Positions 9,493 through 18,805 are shown, numbered from the stretch's first letter. The stretch: 64,000 bases of DNA from Saccharospirillum alexandrii (GCF_004000275.1 NZ_RCIP01000001.1:1108749-1172748), one strand, 5' to 3'. Translations and numbers: made by a program. Notes: generated by a model not told the origin, from the sequence alone.

Positions 9493-9775
9493 CTCTGTTT
9501 GTGAGGAGTCCCTGAATAATTCACGCGGGGCTCTGGCTTATCCGAGGGACCTTGCCGCGAGGCGGACTCATGCCGGAAGGTCCAGACCTTTCAAATGAGT
9601 CCAACGAAGTGGCAAGGTTCCTCGGAAAGCCCCGAAGGGCGGGGCCAAAACGCCCTGCCCCGGCGTTGCACTTCTTGACAAGGGCTACGGCCATTGCGCT
9701 GCGAAGTGCGCCTTGTGCCAGAACGTTTTGGCTCCCGCAGAGCCTCGCGTGAATTGTTCAGGGCCTCCTCTGTTT
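9493..9775. mobile_element. MITE-like palindromic insertion with 33-bp terminal inverted repeats
   Basis: Arms 9503-9535 and 9738-9770 are near-perfect inverted repeats (shared core CCTGAAYAATTCACGCG). The 8-bp direct repeat CTCTGTTT lies at 9493-9500 and 9768-9775 and could be a target duplication. Inside are nested stems: 9542-9556 with 9611-9625, 9564-9571 with 9595-9602, 9577-9581 with 9586-9590, 9629-9633 with 9641-9645, and 9641-9652 with 9724-9736. There is no credible coding frame. It begins about 22 bases before the start of the binding-protein gene, so it would form most of that gene's leader. The alternative is a structured regulatory leader RNA; I cannot exclude it. Confidence 0.5.
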
Positions 9776-9861
9776 TTATTGTGATTGCGTGCAGCCAGCG
9801 CCCCTTTTTCTCATCCTGCACAAGTCAGGAAGGTCAGGGTCAATCAGACTGTCCTATTACA

Positions 9862-9907
9862 TTTATCACTATAAATTAGTGGACGCAATAAATTTTATGA
9901 TGATAAA
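9862..9907. promoter_or_regulatory. AT-rich inverted repeats upstream of the DUF1028 operon (candidate operator/promoter)
   Basis: A short palindrome TTTATcactATAAA lies at 9862-9875. The heptamer TTTATCA at 9862-9868 is also repeated in inverted form as TGATAAA at 9901-9907. The patch is far more AT-rich than its surroundings and sits 30-75 bases before the ATG at 9937, where promoter and operator are expected. The GntR-family protein at 3047-3787 is the obvious candidate ligand. This assignment is inferred from position. Confidence 0.35.
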
Positions 9908-9936
9908 TTAAGCCGACAGCCTGAACGGATACCTGC

Positions 9937-10626
9937 ATGACCTACTCCATCATCGCCACAGACCCAGCGAGCGGCGCGGTCGGCGTTGCCACGGCCACCG
10001 GCAGTGTCGCGGTGGGCGGCTTTGTGCCGCATGTGCGTTGTGGTCAGGGCGCCATCGCTACCCAGGGAGCCTTCACCAACTGGCTTTATGGCGATCAGGG
10101 CCTGGCATTACTGAAAGAGGGGTTGAAGGCCGATCAGGTCCGGGACCAACTGATAGAGGCCGATGAAGGTCAGGCACAGCGGCAACTCATTGTCTGCGAT
10201 CGCTGGGGCAACACCGCCGGCCACACCGGTTCAAACAATCTCGATGCCAAGTTGCACCTGTGCGAACCGAATTTTGCCGTCGCCGGTAACATGCTTAACA
10301 GCACCGACATCGTACTGGCGATGAAACGCGCCTTTCAGCAATTATCGGCCGCGCCACTGCACGATCGCCTGCTGGCGGCGATGATGGAAGGCGAACGCAT
10401 TGGCGGTGACTTTCGCGGTACACACAGCGCAGCCTTGAAAGTTCATTACCCCGACAAACCACCGGTCGATCTGCGCGTTGACTGGGCCGAACGCGACTGC
10501 ATTGAGCAATTAAAGGTCCTATACCACAAAACCCAAAGCGAGCCCTTCCAGGAGTTTCTGGCAGGGGTACCTACCCTGGCTCACCCCACCAAAACCGGGC
10601 ACGTCAATCGCAAGGAGGTTCGTTAA
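9937..10626 (+). CDS. DUF1028 Ntn-hydrolase-like protein
   Basis: This 229-residue protein matches the DUF1028 family from its first residues (MTYSIIATDPASGAVGVATA, then a GQGAIATQ segment, and a later FAVAGNML segment). The family is structurally related to Ntn hydrolases, and its catalytic role is not established. The gene heads a three-gene operon: its stop overlaps the start of the M20 amidase (TAATG), which in turn overlaps the M42 peptidase. Sharing a divergent regulatory region with a peptide-type importer suggests processing of an imported peptide or amide. A substrate assignment would be guesswork. Confidence 0.88.
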   Translation: MTYSIIATDPASGAVGVATATGSVAVGGFVPHVRCGQGAIATQGAFTNWLYGDQGLALLKEGLKADQVRDQLIEADEGQAQRQLIVCDRWGNTAGHTGSNNLDAKLHLCEPNFAVAGNMLNSTDIVLAMKRAFQQLSAAPLHDRLLAAMMEGERIGGDFRGTHSAALKVHYPDKPPVDLRVDWAERDCIEQLKVLYHKTQSEPFQEFLAGVPTLAHPTKTGHVNRKEVR

Positions 10627-11849
10627 TGTCTCTGGGCAACCGCATCATGGCCTGGTCTGATCAGGCGGCACGCCATTCCGAACCAGGGCCGGGCGTCACC
10701 CGGCTGCTGGGTTCACCGGAACACAAGGCGCTGCTGGCGGATCTTGAAGGCTGGATGAAGCAGGCCGGTCTGACCACTGAGCTCGATGGCGCCGGCAATC
10801 TGGTCGGCCGCACCGAACCCAAACCAGGCCGCAAAACCCTGATCATCGGCTCCCACCAGGACACCGTGCGCCAGGGCGGCGCCTACGACGGCATGCTCGG
10901 CATACTGCTGCCGCTGGCCGTGTTGCAAGACATTCATGATCAGAATGAAACCCTGCCAGTCAACATTGAACTGATCGCCTTCAGCGACGAAGAAGGCGCC
11001 CGGTTTTCATCCACTCTGGTTGGCAGCTCAGCGCTGGCCGGCACCTTCAACCCTGATATCCTCAATGCGACTGACCGTGACGGCACGACACTGGAAAGTG
11101 CGCTTCGCAGTTTGGGTGCCAATACGGATCAGATACCGACCCTGAAACGGGATCCAACTGGACTGGCCGGTTTTCTTGAAGTTCACATCGAGCAGGGGCC
11201 GATTCTGGAATCGCTCGATCTGCCCGTGGGTGTGGTCTCGGCCATCACCGGCATTGAACGCCACAAGGTGCACATCACCGGAAAGGCCGGACACGCTGGC
11301 ACCACTCCCATGCATCTGCGGCAGGATGCGCTGCTTGCAGCCACCGACGTGGTACGCGCCGTCAACGACCTGTGCCAAAACACCGAAGACCTGGTCGGCG
11401 TCGTCGGCGAACTGAACGTGACGCCTAATGCTGTCAATGTCATCCCCAGCGGTGTTGATCTGACCATTGAACTGCGTTCACCAGTCACTCGAATTCGTGA
11501 AACCGCCCGCCAGCAACTGCTTGCCCAATTGAATGACCGCATCGACAGTCATGCTTGCCAGTGGACACATCAGCTCGTTTATGAGCAACAGGAAGTCGAC
11601 TGCTCCCCGGTGATTCAACAGCAATTGCACAGCGCCATCACCGCCTGCGGCTGGCAACCTCACACCCTGTTCAGTGGCGCCGGTCACGACGGCCTGGCCA
11701 TGGCCCGCAGCATGCCCATTGGCATGCTCTTCGTGCGCTGCACCGACGGCCTCAGCCACCACCCGGACGAAGCAATCACCGACGCCGACGCCGACGCCGC
11801 AGCCCAGGTTATCAAACACGCCCTGCTGAACTGGGAGACCCCGGCATGA
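10626..11849 (+). CDS. M20-family Zn amidohydrolase (N-carbamoyl-amino-acid hydrolase / allantoate amidohydrolase type)
   Basis: This 407-residue enzyme has the dinuclear-zinc motifs of the hydantoinase/carbamoylase family: GSHQDTV, the aspartate in AYDG, the glutamate pair in SDEEGARF, HIEQGP and the final histidine in LSHHPDE. The dimerization insert (ITGKAGHAGTTPM) is also clear. Members hydrolyse N-carbamoyl amino acids, allantoate, ureidoglycine or beta-ureidopropionate. The exact substrate cannot be chosen from sequence, and no hydantoinase, allantoinase or urea gene lies nearby. It overlaps the DUF1028 gene by one base and the M42 gene by four, so all three are probably made together. 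Confidence 0.9.
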   Translation: MSLGNRIMAWSDQAARHSEPGPGVTRLLGSPEHKALLADLEGWMKQAGLTTELDGAGNLVGRTEPKPGRKTLIIGSHQDTVRQGGAYDGMLGILLPLAVLQDIHDQNETLPVNIELIAFSDEEGARFSSTLVGSSALAGTFNPDILNATDRDGTTLESALRSLGANTDQIPTLKRDPTGLAGFLEVHIEQGPILESLDLPVGVVSAITGIERHKVHITGKAGHAGTTPMHLRQDALLAATDVVRAVNDLCQNTEDLVGVVGELNVTPNAVNVIPSGVDLTIELRSPVTRIRETARQQLLAQLNDRIDSHACQWTHQLVYEQQEVDCSPVIQQQLHSAITACGWQPHTLFSGAGHDGLAMARSMPIGMLFVRCTDGLSHHPDEAITDADADAAAQVIKHALLNWETPA

Positions 11850-12886
11850 GCACCCTTCCCCCGGTCAATATCAAACGACTGTTGACCACCCTCGATCAAC
11901 TGCTAGGCATCGACAGCCCCACCGGCGACACAGCTGCTATGGAACAAGCCATGTGCGAGCGCCTGGCTCCCCTTGACTGGCAAGTCAGCCAAACGCACCG
12001 GGGTAATGTACTGGCGCAATCGGGCGACAACCCCAAGCGCGCAATCGCCGCCCACCTCGACACCCTGGGCGCCATGGTGCAATTCATTCGCGACGATGGT
12101 CGGCTTGAAGTCACACCGCTGGGTACCTGGTCCGCCCGTTTCGCAGAAGGTGCCCGGGTCACCGTAAAAACCCGCCAGGGCCCGATCCGTGCCAGTCTGT
12201 TACCCCTACTGTCATCCGGCCATGCCTGGAACGAAGCCGTCGATACCCAACCCATAGCCTGGTCACAACTGAGCGCCCGACTCGACCGGCCCACCACGAG
12301 TCGGGAAGAAACCCTCGCGCTCGGCGTTCAACCCGGCGACATCGTCAGCATTGACCCGGCCCCGGAATTCGACGACTCCGGCTACCTCATCAGCCGGTTT
12401 CTCGACAACAAAGCCGGCATCGCCTGTGTTCTGGAAATGCTGCATATGCTGCAGGAAAACAACCTGACGCCGGCACAACCGGTGTTACTGGCCTTCACCA
12501 ACGCTGAAGAAATTGGCCTGGGCGCAGGCACCGCCCTGCCCCGTTCCATCAAAGAATTAATCAGCGTCGACATCGCCCCGGTAGCCAGCAACCAGGCCAG
12601 CCGGGAAGACTGCGCCACTCTCGGGTACAAAGACGCCCTCGGACCCCACAGCCGCTCACTGCTCGACCGACTCGACCACATAGCCACAGAACACCAGGTT
12701 GATTTTGTACGAGACGTTTTCCGCCACTACCACAGCGACTGCTCCTCCACATTAACCGCAGGCTACGATGCATCCACTGCTCTGATTGGCTTTGGCACAG
12801 ACAGTACCCACGGTTACGAACGAACTCATCAGAAAAGTTTGATCGCTGTTACTCAGTTACTAACCGGATATGTGCTGAGCAGCTAA
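11846..12886 (+). CDS. M42-family metallo-aminopeptidase-like protein
   Basis: This 346-residue protein carries M42 landmarks: AAHLDTLGAMV (first metal histidine and aspartate), FLDNKAGIACV (bridging aspartate), the catalytic-base glutamate pair in TNAEEIGLG, SVDIAP, and a C-terminal THGYERTH segment. M42 enzymes are cobalt- or zinc-dependent aminopeptidases that assemble into large tetrahedral complexes. It ends a coupled operon with DUF1028 and the M20 amidase, so it probably trims what the divergent importer brings in. Some M42 relatives sit in osmoprotectant (NAGGN) clusters, but the partner genes for that are absent here. Confidence 0.85.
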   Translation: MSTLPPVNIKRLLTTLDQLLGIDSPTGDTAAMEQAMCERLAPLDWQVSQTHRGNVLAQSGDNPKRAIAAHLDTLGAMVQFIRDDGRLEVTPLGTWSARFAEGARVTVKTRQGPIRASLLPLLSSGHAWNEAVDTQPIAWSQLSARLDRPTTSREETLALGVQPGDIVSIDPAPEFDDSGYLISRFLDNKAGIACVLEMLHMLQENNLTPAQPVLLAFTNAEEIGLGAGTALPRSIKELISVDIAPVASNQASREDCATLGYKDALGPHSRSLLDRLDHIATEHQVDFVRDVFRHYHSDCSSTLTAGYDASTALIGFGTDSTHGYERTHQKSLIAVTQLLTGYVLSS

Positions 12887-12903
12887 CTTATGCCCCCGAA
12901 AAC

Positions 12904-12936
12904 AAAAAAACCCGGCTATCACTAGCCGGGTTTTTT
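12904..12936. terminator. Bidirectional intrinsic terminator
   Basis: An A-run, a GC-rich stem (CCCGGCT / AGCCGGG, 12911-12930, six-base loop) and a T-run form a symmetric terminator. It can serve both the M42 gene ending at 12886 on the plus strand and the binding-protein gene ending at 12953 on the minus strand. Confidence 0.92.
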
Positions 12937-12952
12937 CCGTAACTACGATTGA

Positions 12953-13924
12953 TCAATAAGCCGCATCAGGCTCGTAGAATTCATCCGCATTGTCGGCCGT
13001 GATTGGATCGGCTGCCAGTACCATGCGTGATGGTACACCGTGGTACATGTCACCCATCTTCTCACCGCGCACGCCATGTACGGCCAGTGCAATACCGGAT
13101 GCAATCATATTGGGCGGATAGGTTACCGTTGCTTTCACAATCGGGTGGTTGTCACGGATCATACCGATGACATCCTTGGAACCACCACCGCCGACCAGAA
13201 TCTTGATGTCATCACGACCGGATTCTTCAATCGCCGTCAGCACACCCTTGAGCGCATCGTCATCACCGGCCCAGACTGCATCAATGTGCGGGTGACGCGC
13301 CAGCATATCTTCCATTACGTTCAAAGACGTTTGCGGGTTCCACTCACCAGACTGCGAATCCAGAATCGTGATGCCCGGATGACGCTCCATTTCTGCATTA
13401 AAGGCGTTAACGCGCTGACTGTTGATAGGAATAGAAGGCCCTTCGATCACAACCACATTGCCTTCGCCGTCCATCGCCTCAGCCATGTACTTTGCCGCCT
13501 GCTCACCCATGCCCGGGTTGTCACCGGCCAGGAACACATCCTGCGTCGGTGTTTCCAGTTCACGGTCAACCACAACGGTGTAAATACCATCCTGATAGGT
13601 TTCGGCAATCACCTGCTGCAGCGTGGCCGGGTTGTGCGGCAGAATGACCAGCGCATCGATCTGACGCACGCGCAAGTCTTCCACATCACCCACCTGAGCC
13701 GTACCCGAGTTTGCCGCCAGAATGGTGAACTCAATGTCCGGGTATTTCGCCGACAGATCTTCCGATGCCTGACGCGCCCACCACAGCAGACCGGCAGTCC
13801 AGCCATGATCCGCCGACGGTACGCTGACCCCAATGTGATAGCTGTCTTCGCCGAAGGCAACAAAAGGCGTTACCGATAATGCAGTGGCGACCGCCGCTGT
13901 TTTTAACAGTTTTTTCAATGTCAT
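12953..13924 (-). CDS. Periplasmic sugar-binding protein (ribose/RbsB-type, SBP family 4)
   Basis: This 323-residue protein has a signal peptide (KKLLKTAAVATALSVTPFVA, cleavage near AFG-EDS) followed by the two-lobed fold of RbsB-like proteins: IGVSVPSADHGWTA, ALVILPHNP, VVVDRELETP and the VWAGDDDALKGV segment. It is the last gene of the minus-strand set TIM-barrel isomerase, oxidoreductase, ATPase, permease, binding protein. A 120-base gap with a weak stem (GGCCG/CGGCC, 14004-14022) separates it from the permease gene. The ligand is not predictable; ribose, inositol, xylose and modified sugars all use this class. Confidence 0.9.
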   Translation of the reverse strand: MTLKKLLKTAAVATALSVTPFVAFGEDSYHIGVSVPSADHGWTAGLLWWARQASEDLSAKYPDIEFTILAANSGTAQVGDVEDLRVRQIDALVILPHNPATLQQVIAETYQDGIYTVVVDRELETPTQDVFLAGDNPGMGEQAAKYMAEAMDGEGNVVVIEGPSIPINSQRVNAFNAEMERHPGITILDSQSGEWNPQTSLNVMEDMLARHPHIDAVWAGDDDALKGVLTAIEESGRDDIKILVGGGGSKDVIGMIRDNHPIVKATVTYPPNMIASGIALAVHGVRGEKMGDMYHGVPSRMVLAADPITADNADEFYEPDAAY

Positions 13925-14044
13925 GATTTCCGTCCCATCTCTGGTTGTTATTATTCCATCCCCTCTGTTGCAGGGAGATGCCTACCTGGCTTGCGCCGAA
14001 CAAGGCCGATGACGAACCGGCCATGGTTTTCATTAAACCCCGAC

Positions 14045-15031
14045 CTACTGCTGACGTTTGTACTGCACCAGCACGGCAATCAGGATTACCGAACCCTTCA
14101 CCAGCCCTTGCAAATAGGGTGATACCCCCAGCAAGTTCAGCATGTTGTTGATGATGCCCAGAATCAGCGCACCAATGACCGTGCCCCAAATAGAGCCCTT
14201 GCCACCCGACAACGCCGTACCGCCGATCACCACTGCGGCAATCGCATCCAGTTCATAAAGCACCCCGGCATCGCTCGGGCTGATTGAATTCAAACGCGAC
14301 GACAACATGATCGCTGACAAACCCACGCAGGCACCGGCAATGGTGAAACTGCCGAGGATGACGGTTCTGACCCGAATGCCCGAATAACGAGCGACCTGAG
14401 CATTGGCACCAACCGCACAAAGGTGACGACCAAAGCGGGTGTAGAACAGGAGAATATGGGCCGCAACAGCCAGTATCAGAAACGCCCAGACCGGAATTGG
14501 CACACCCAGCCAATAGCCACCACCCAGATTCGGGAAGAGAGGATTGCGGGACACCACTTCACCGGCATCGGTCAGATACAAGGCTACGGAGCGAAAAATG
14601 GACATGGTGGCCAGCGTTGCAATAAAGGCTGTGATTTTGCCCCGCGTTACCAGCAAACCGTTAAACACCCCGAACAGCGCACCGCTGCCGAGTGCCACCA
14701 GAATGCCAACCACAATCGCCATCACCGGATCGGTGACTGCATTCAACGCATAGAGCAACAACACCCCCACCAATGCCACCATCGACCCGACGGACAAATC
14801 AATGCCACCGCCGATGATCACAAAGGTGACCCCAATGGCGATGATGCCGGTGTAGGAAACCTGACGCATCACATTGGTCAGGTTTCGAGTATTGAGGAAA
14901 TATTCACTGGCCAGTGACGATGCAATCAGCAACACAACCAGTGCGATCAACGGGGCGAGAATCGTCAGATCCAGCCCGAGGCGGTTGACGCTGCTGGAGA
15001 AACGATCGGTCAGGGTTCTTGCCTGGTTCAT
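14045..15031 (-). CDS. Sugar ABC transporter permease (RbsC type)
   Basis: This 328-residue, strongly hydrophobic protein has the RbsC landmarks IGVTFVIIGGGIDLSVGSMVAL, split as IGVTFVIIGGG then IDLSVGS, plus GLLVTRGKI and the C-terminal GTALSGGKGSIWG segment. It overlaps the upstream ATPase gene by four bases. RbsC-type permeases work as homodimers, so no second permease gene is expected and none is present. Its substrate follows that of the binding protein encoded downstream. Confidence 0.92.
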   Translation of the reverse strand: MNQARTLTDRFSSSVNRLGLDLTILAPLIALVVLLIASSLASEYFLNTRNLTNVMRQVSYTGIIAIGVTFVIIGGGIDLSVGSMVALVGVLLLYALNAVTDPVMAIVVGILVALGSGALFGVFNGLLVTRGKITAFIATLATMSIFRSVALYLTDAGEVVSRNPLFPNLGGGYWLGVPIPVWAFLILAVAAHILLFYTRFGRHLCAVGANAQVARYSGIRVRTVILGSFTIAGACVGLSAIMLSSRLNSISPSDAGVLYELDAIAAVVIGGTALSGGKGSIWGTVIGALILGIINNMLNLLGVSPYLQGLVKGSVILIAVLVQYKRQQ

Positions 15032-16551
15032 GACAACGCCACTCCTGCCTCAGTAACGTCCGACGCGCTCCGGGCGCCCGCTGCATACAACATGATGTCT
15101 TCCTCAGTTATCTGTTCATCGTGCAGGTCGGCGACAATACGCCCTTCGCGCACCACCAACACCTGATCACACAAGCCAATGATTTCTTCCAGCTCCGACG
15201 AGATCACCAGAATCGCCTTGCCTTCGCTGGCAAGCCCTCGGATCAGCCGGTAAAATTCGTGTTTGGTACCCACATCAATGCCGCGTGTGGGTTCATCGAG
15301 AATCAGTATCTCGGGTTCAATATCCAGCAATTTGGCCAGATAGACCTTTTGCTGATTGCCGCCACTGAGCAGCCCAACTTCGGTTGTCAGGCTGGCAGTG
15401 CGAATGCTTAACGCCTGCTGGTAATGCTCTGCCTGGCGACGCTCGGCCCGATGTCGAATCAGCCCCTTGATGTAACGCTTCAGGCTCAGCAGCGTGATGT
15501 TTTCTATCAGATTAAAACTCATCACCAGGCCTTTGCCCTGCCGGTCTTCCGACAAATAGGCCAGGTTGCGACGATGCGCATCTTCCGGTGACTGAATCGT
15601 GCAGGGTTCTCCGTTGATTAAAATCTGCCCCGAGGTTTTCTGGCGCAGGCCCATAATGGTTTCTGCAATCTCCGTTCGCCCAGACCCCACCAGCCCGGAC
15701 AAGCCGAGAATCTGCCCGCGGTGCAGCGTGAAATTCACATCGCTTAACACAGAGTCAAGCGAGAGCTGGCGAACCTCCAGTGCAACCTCGCCCTGCTGCC
15801 CCTGTTTTTCAGGAAACACCTGTGACAATTCCCGGCCGACCATTTTGCGGGCCATGCTTTCCTCATCCAGGTCGTTGGTGGCGCATTGTTCAACCACCTG
15901 CCCGTCACGCAGGATCAGCACCGTATGACACAGATCCTTCACTTCTTTCAGCTTGTGCGAAATAAACAGCACCGCAACGCCGGTAGCCTGCAAACGGCGC
16001 ACGACATCAAACAACACCTTCACTTCCGGGTCGGTCAAAACCGTGGTCGGTTCATCCAGAATCACCACGCGGGCGTCATCGACCAACACTCGCGCCACTT
16101 CAACCATTTGCTTTTCAGCCACACTGAGACTGCTGATCGGCGCTTCCGGGTCGAGCGTTGATTGCAAAGTGGCCATAACCTCGCGGGTCTTCTGGCGCAT
16201 GGTGGCGCGATCGAGAAAACCGCGTTTGCGCACCTCCTGGCCGAGAAAAACGTTTTCGTAAACGCGCAGGGTGGGCACCAGATTAAATTCTTGCGGAATC
16301 ATCGCGATGCCGAGCCGGCGCGAGGTCACGGGGTCGAGTTCTTGATACTGTTTGCCACCCATTTCCAGCGAGCCGGTACTGGGTTGATAAACACCACTGA
16401 TCAATTTCAGCAGGGTCGATTTACCCGCACCGTTTTCACCCAGAATGCCGATAATCTCACCCGGATGAATATCCAGATTAATGTCCTGCAACACCACATT
16501 GGGGCCAAAGGATTTGCCCAAACCATGCAATCGAATAACCGGCTCCGTCAT
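15028..16551 (-). CDS. Sugar ABC transporter double-ATPase (RbsA type)
   Basis: This 507-residue protein holds two ABC domains in tandem. The first has a full Walker A (GENGAGKST), signature LSVAEKQMVE and Walker B (VVILDEPTTVL). The second has the altered Walker A normal for this family (GLVGSGRTE) with LSGGNQQKV and ILDEPTRGID. It overlaps both neighbours by four bases, so it is coupled to the Gfo/Idh gene upstream and the permease downstream. It powers the same importer as the RbsC- and RbsB-type proteins. Confidence 0.93.
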   Translation of the reverse strand: MTEPVIRLHGLGKSFGPNVVLQDINLDIHPGEIIGILGENGAGKSTLLKLISGVYQPSTGSLEMGGKQYQELDPVTSRRLGIAMIPQEFNLVPTLRVYENVFLGQEVRKRGFLDRATMRQKTREVMATLQSTLDPEAPISSLSVAEKQMVEVARVLVDDARVVILDEPTTVLTDPEVKVLFDVVRRLQATGVAVLFISHKLKEVKDLCHTVLILRDGQVVEQCATNDLDEESMARKMVGRELSQVFPEKQGQQGEVALEVRQLSLDSVLSDVNFTLHRGQILGLSGLVGSGRTEIAETIMGLRQKTSGQILINGEPCTIQSPEDAHRRNLAYLSEDRQGKGLVMSFNLIENITLLSLKRYIKGLIRHRAERRQAEHYQQALSIRTASLTTEVGLLSGGNQQKVYLAKLLDIEPEILILDEPTRGIDVGTKHEFYRLIRGLASEGKAILVISSELEEIIGLCDQVLVVREGRIVADLHDEQITEEDIMLYAAGARSASDVTEAGVALS

Positions 16552-17693
16552 GAGGTGGGCCCACCGTTAAGCGGTGTCCAGACACCATTACTCTGATCAG
16601 AACGCAACGTGGCCGCGATGAATTTCAGGCCATCAACACCGGTGGAGACATCGGGTAACCAGCCACCTTGCGAGGCGGTGGCTACATCAGCCGCCAGGGC
16701 CTGATACAGATTGGCAAAGCCCTCGAGATACCCTTCCGGGTGTCCTGGTGGTACGCGTACACTCGCTCCGGTAGTGTCGCTGAACCAGTCACCCCGGCGT
16801 GTTATACGTTGCCGTGGCTGATTCAGGGGCGAGAACCAGAGTTCGTTTGGATTCTCCTGCGCCCATTCCAGTGACGCCTTTTCACCAACCACACGAATGC
16901 GCAAGGCATTTTCAAACCCCGGTGCCGTCTGACTGGCCCACAACATACCGGTAGCCCCGCCTTCAAAGCGCAACAATGCCTGAACGTTGTCATCCAGGAC
17001 GCGCCCCGGCACCTGACAGGTTAATTCGGCACTGACGGCCTCGGGCGTTAATCCCGATATGAAGCACGCCAGTTGGAAGGCATGCGTGCCGATATCCCCC
17101 AGAGCTCCAGCAGATCCGGCTCGTTTCGGGTCGAGGCGCCAGTCAGCCTGTTTGTTATCGGCTGATGGGATCTCGCTCAGCCATTCCTGCAAATACTCAA
17201 CCTGAAGGCTGCGAATGCGCCCCAGCTCACCGCGTTGAACACACTCGCGTGCATGCTGCACCAGCGGGTATCCGCAATAATTGTGCATCAGCACAAAGCG
17301 TACCTGACGCGCAGCCACGCGTTCGGCCAAATGCTCAGCTTCGGCCAGTGTCACCGTCATCGGCTTTTCACAAATCACATCCAGTCCCGCCTCAATGCAA
17401 GCCAGCGCAATTGGGTAATGCAAATAATTCGGTGTGGTAATCGCCACTACACGGGCTCCATCGTCCCGTTCTGTTTCAGCGGCAATTAACGCCTCGTAGC
17501 TGTCGTAGCAGCGCTTCGCGTCCAGCCTCAGTTGAGAGGCGGTTTCCCGGTTGCTCTCGGGCCGAGTACTGAAAACGCCGGCGACCAGCTCAAACCGGTT
17601 ATCCATTCGGGCGGCAAACCGGTGCACCGCACCGATCATGGAACCCGGGCCACCGCCGATCATCGCCAGGCGCAGGGGAGTTGATTGGGTCAT
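16548..17693 (-). CDS. Gfo/Idh/MocA-family NAD(P)-dependent oxidoreductase
   Basis: The N-terminal Rossmann fold starts at once ([19 protein letters not shown]), followed by [10 protein letters not shown] and the family EKP motif with its lysine ([17 protein letters not shown]). The C-terminal half is the mixed sheet domain that forms the sugar site. I place the start at 17693 rather than the in-frame ATG at 17702: a ribosome site AAAGGA lies about eight bases before 17693 but abuts 17702. Family members oxidise or epimerise sugars, inositols and amino sugars. Coupling to an RbsABC-type importer and a xylose-isomerase-like protein points to catabolism of an unusual sugar or cyclitol. Confidence 0.88.
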   Translation of the reverse strand: MTQSTPLRLAMIGGGPGSMIGAVHRFAARMDNRFELVAGVFSTRPESNRETASQLRLDAKRCYDSYEALIAAETERDDGARVVAITTPNYLHYPIALACIEAGLDVICEKPMTVTLAEAEHLAERVAARQVRFVLMHNYCGYPLVQHARECVQRGELGRIRSLQVEYLQEWLSEIPSADNKQADWRLDPKRAGSAGALGDIGTHAFQLACFISGLTPEAVSAELTCQVPGRVLDDNVQALLRFEGGATGMLWASQTAPGFENALRIRVVGEKASLEWAQENPNELWFSPLNQPRQRITRRGDWFSDTTGASVRVPPGHPEGYLEGFANLYQALAADVATASQGGWLPDVSTGVDGLKFIAATLRSDQSNGVWTPLNGGPTS

Positions 17694-17721
17694 CACACAC
17701 ATCCTTTATCGGCTAGGCGGC

Positions 17722-18774
17722 TCAGAGACCGAGCAACGCCCGGTTAGTGGCTTCATCGGTACCGGCGGCGGCGAAATCATCGAACGCCTTGTCGGTCACC
17801 CGAATAATGTGGTCTTCCACAAAGCGAGCGCCTTCTTCGGCACCCTGCTCCGGATGTTTGAGCGCACATTCCCATTCGATAACGGCCCAGCCTTCAAAAT
17901 CATACTGTGCCAGGCGCGAGAAAATGCCGTTGAAATCGACTTGACCATCGCCCAGAGAGCGGAAGCGACCGGCCCGGTCGACCCAGCCTTCATAACCGCC
18001 GTAAGTGCCCTGCAACGCCGTCGGGTTAAATTCCGCGTCCTTAACATGAAACATTTTGACCCGATCACGGAAGTGATCGAGAAAGGCCAGGTAGTCGAGC
18101 TGCTGCAACACGAAATGCGACGGGTCAAACAGAATGCAGCAACGAGGGTGATGATCAACGGCCATTAAGAAGCGCTCGAAGGTGGCGCCATCGTGCAGAT
18201 CTTCACCGGGGTGAATTTCATAGCATAGGTCGACCCCGGCGTCGTCGAATGCATCGAGAATCGGCTTCCAGCGACGGGCCAGTTCTTCAAAGCCGGTTTC
18301 CACCAGGCCGGGCGGACGCTGGGGCCAGGGGTATAGGAAAGGCCACAACAGCGCGCCCGAAAAGGTGGCGTGAGCAGTCAGCCCGAGGTTTTTACTGGCC
18401 TTGGCGGCAAGCAGCAGTTGATCGACAGCCCAGGCTTGCCTGGCTTCCGGGTTCTTGCGCAGAGACTCCGGTGCAAAACCATCAAACAGGTCATCGTACA
18501 CCGGATGCACGGCGACCAGTTGGCCCTGCAGGTGGGTCGAGAGCTCTGTGATTTCCAGGCCATAACCGGCCAGCAAGGCGGTTACTTCACGGCAGTAATC
18601 GAGGTCTTCGGCGGCACGCTCCAGATCGAAGAGGCGTTTGTCGCCACTGGGGATTTGCACTCCCTTGAACCCCAAACCGGAGGCCCAGCGGGCAATGCTG
18701 TCGAGGCTGTTGAACGGAGCTTGGTCACTGGCGTATTGCGCCAGAAAGAGCGCAGGCCCTTTGATCGTCTTCAT
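17722..18774 (-). CDS. Sugar phosphate isomerase/epimerase (xylose-isomerase-like TIM barrel)
   Basis: This 350-residue AP-endonuclease-2-type TIM barrel has metal-ligand segments at YEIHPGEDLHD, LFDPSHFVLQQ, FHVKDAEF and the C-terminal VIEWECA. It is the first gene of the minus-strand sugar operon and starts 32 bases from a perfect LacI-type operator (18806-18823). Members epimerise or isomerise ketoses or dehydrate inositol intermediates. The sequence resembles the type found beside Gfo/Idh dehydrogenases, so a two-step oxidation and isomerisation route is likely, but the sugar is not identified. Confidence 0.88.
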   Translation of the reverse strand: MKTIKGPALFLAQYASDQAPFNSLDSIARWASGLGFKGVQIPSGDKRLFDLERAAEDLDYCREVTALLAGYGLEITELSTHLQGQLVAVHPVYDDLFDGFAPESLRKNPEARQAWAVDQLLLAAKASKNLGLTAHATFSGALLWPFLYPWPQRPPGLVETGFEELARRWKPILDAFDDAGVDLCYEIHPGEDLHDGATFERFLMAVDHHPRCCILFDPSHFVLQQLDYLAFLDHFRDRVKMFHVKDAEFNPTALQGTYGGYEGWVDRAGRFRSLGDGQVDFNGIFSRLAQYDFEGWAVIEWECALKHPEQGAEEGARFVEDHIIRVTDKAFDDFAAAGTDEATNRALLGL

Positions 18775-18805
18775 ATACAGACACCTTGCATTTTTGTTTT
18801 TGTGT

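Noticed and set aside
9552-9821. Short frames on both strands within the palindromic element
   Set aside because: They follow the inverted-repeat symmetry and have no coding character.
13040-13879. 279-codon plus-strand frame
   Set aside because: It is antisense to the RbsB-type binding protein gene, with composition rich in His/Arg/Gln and no family resemblance.
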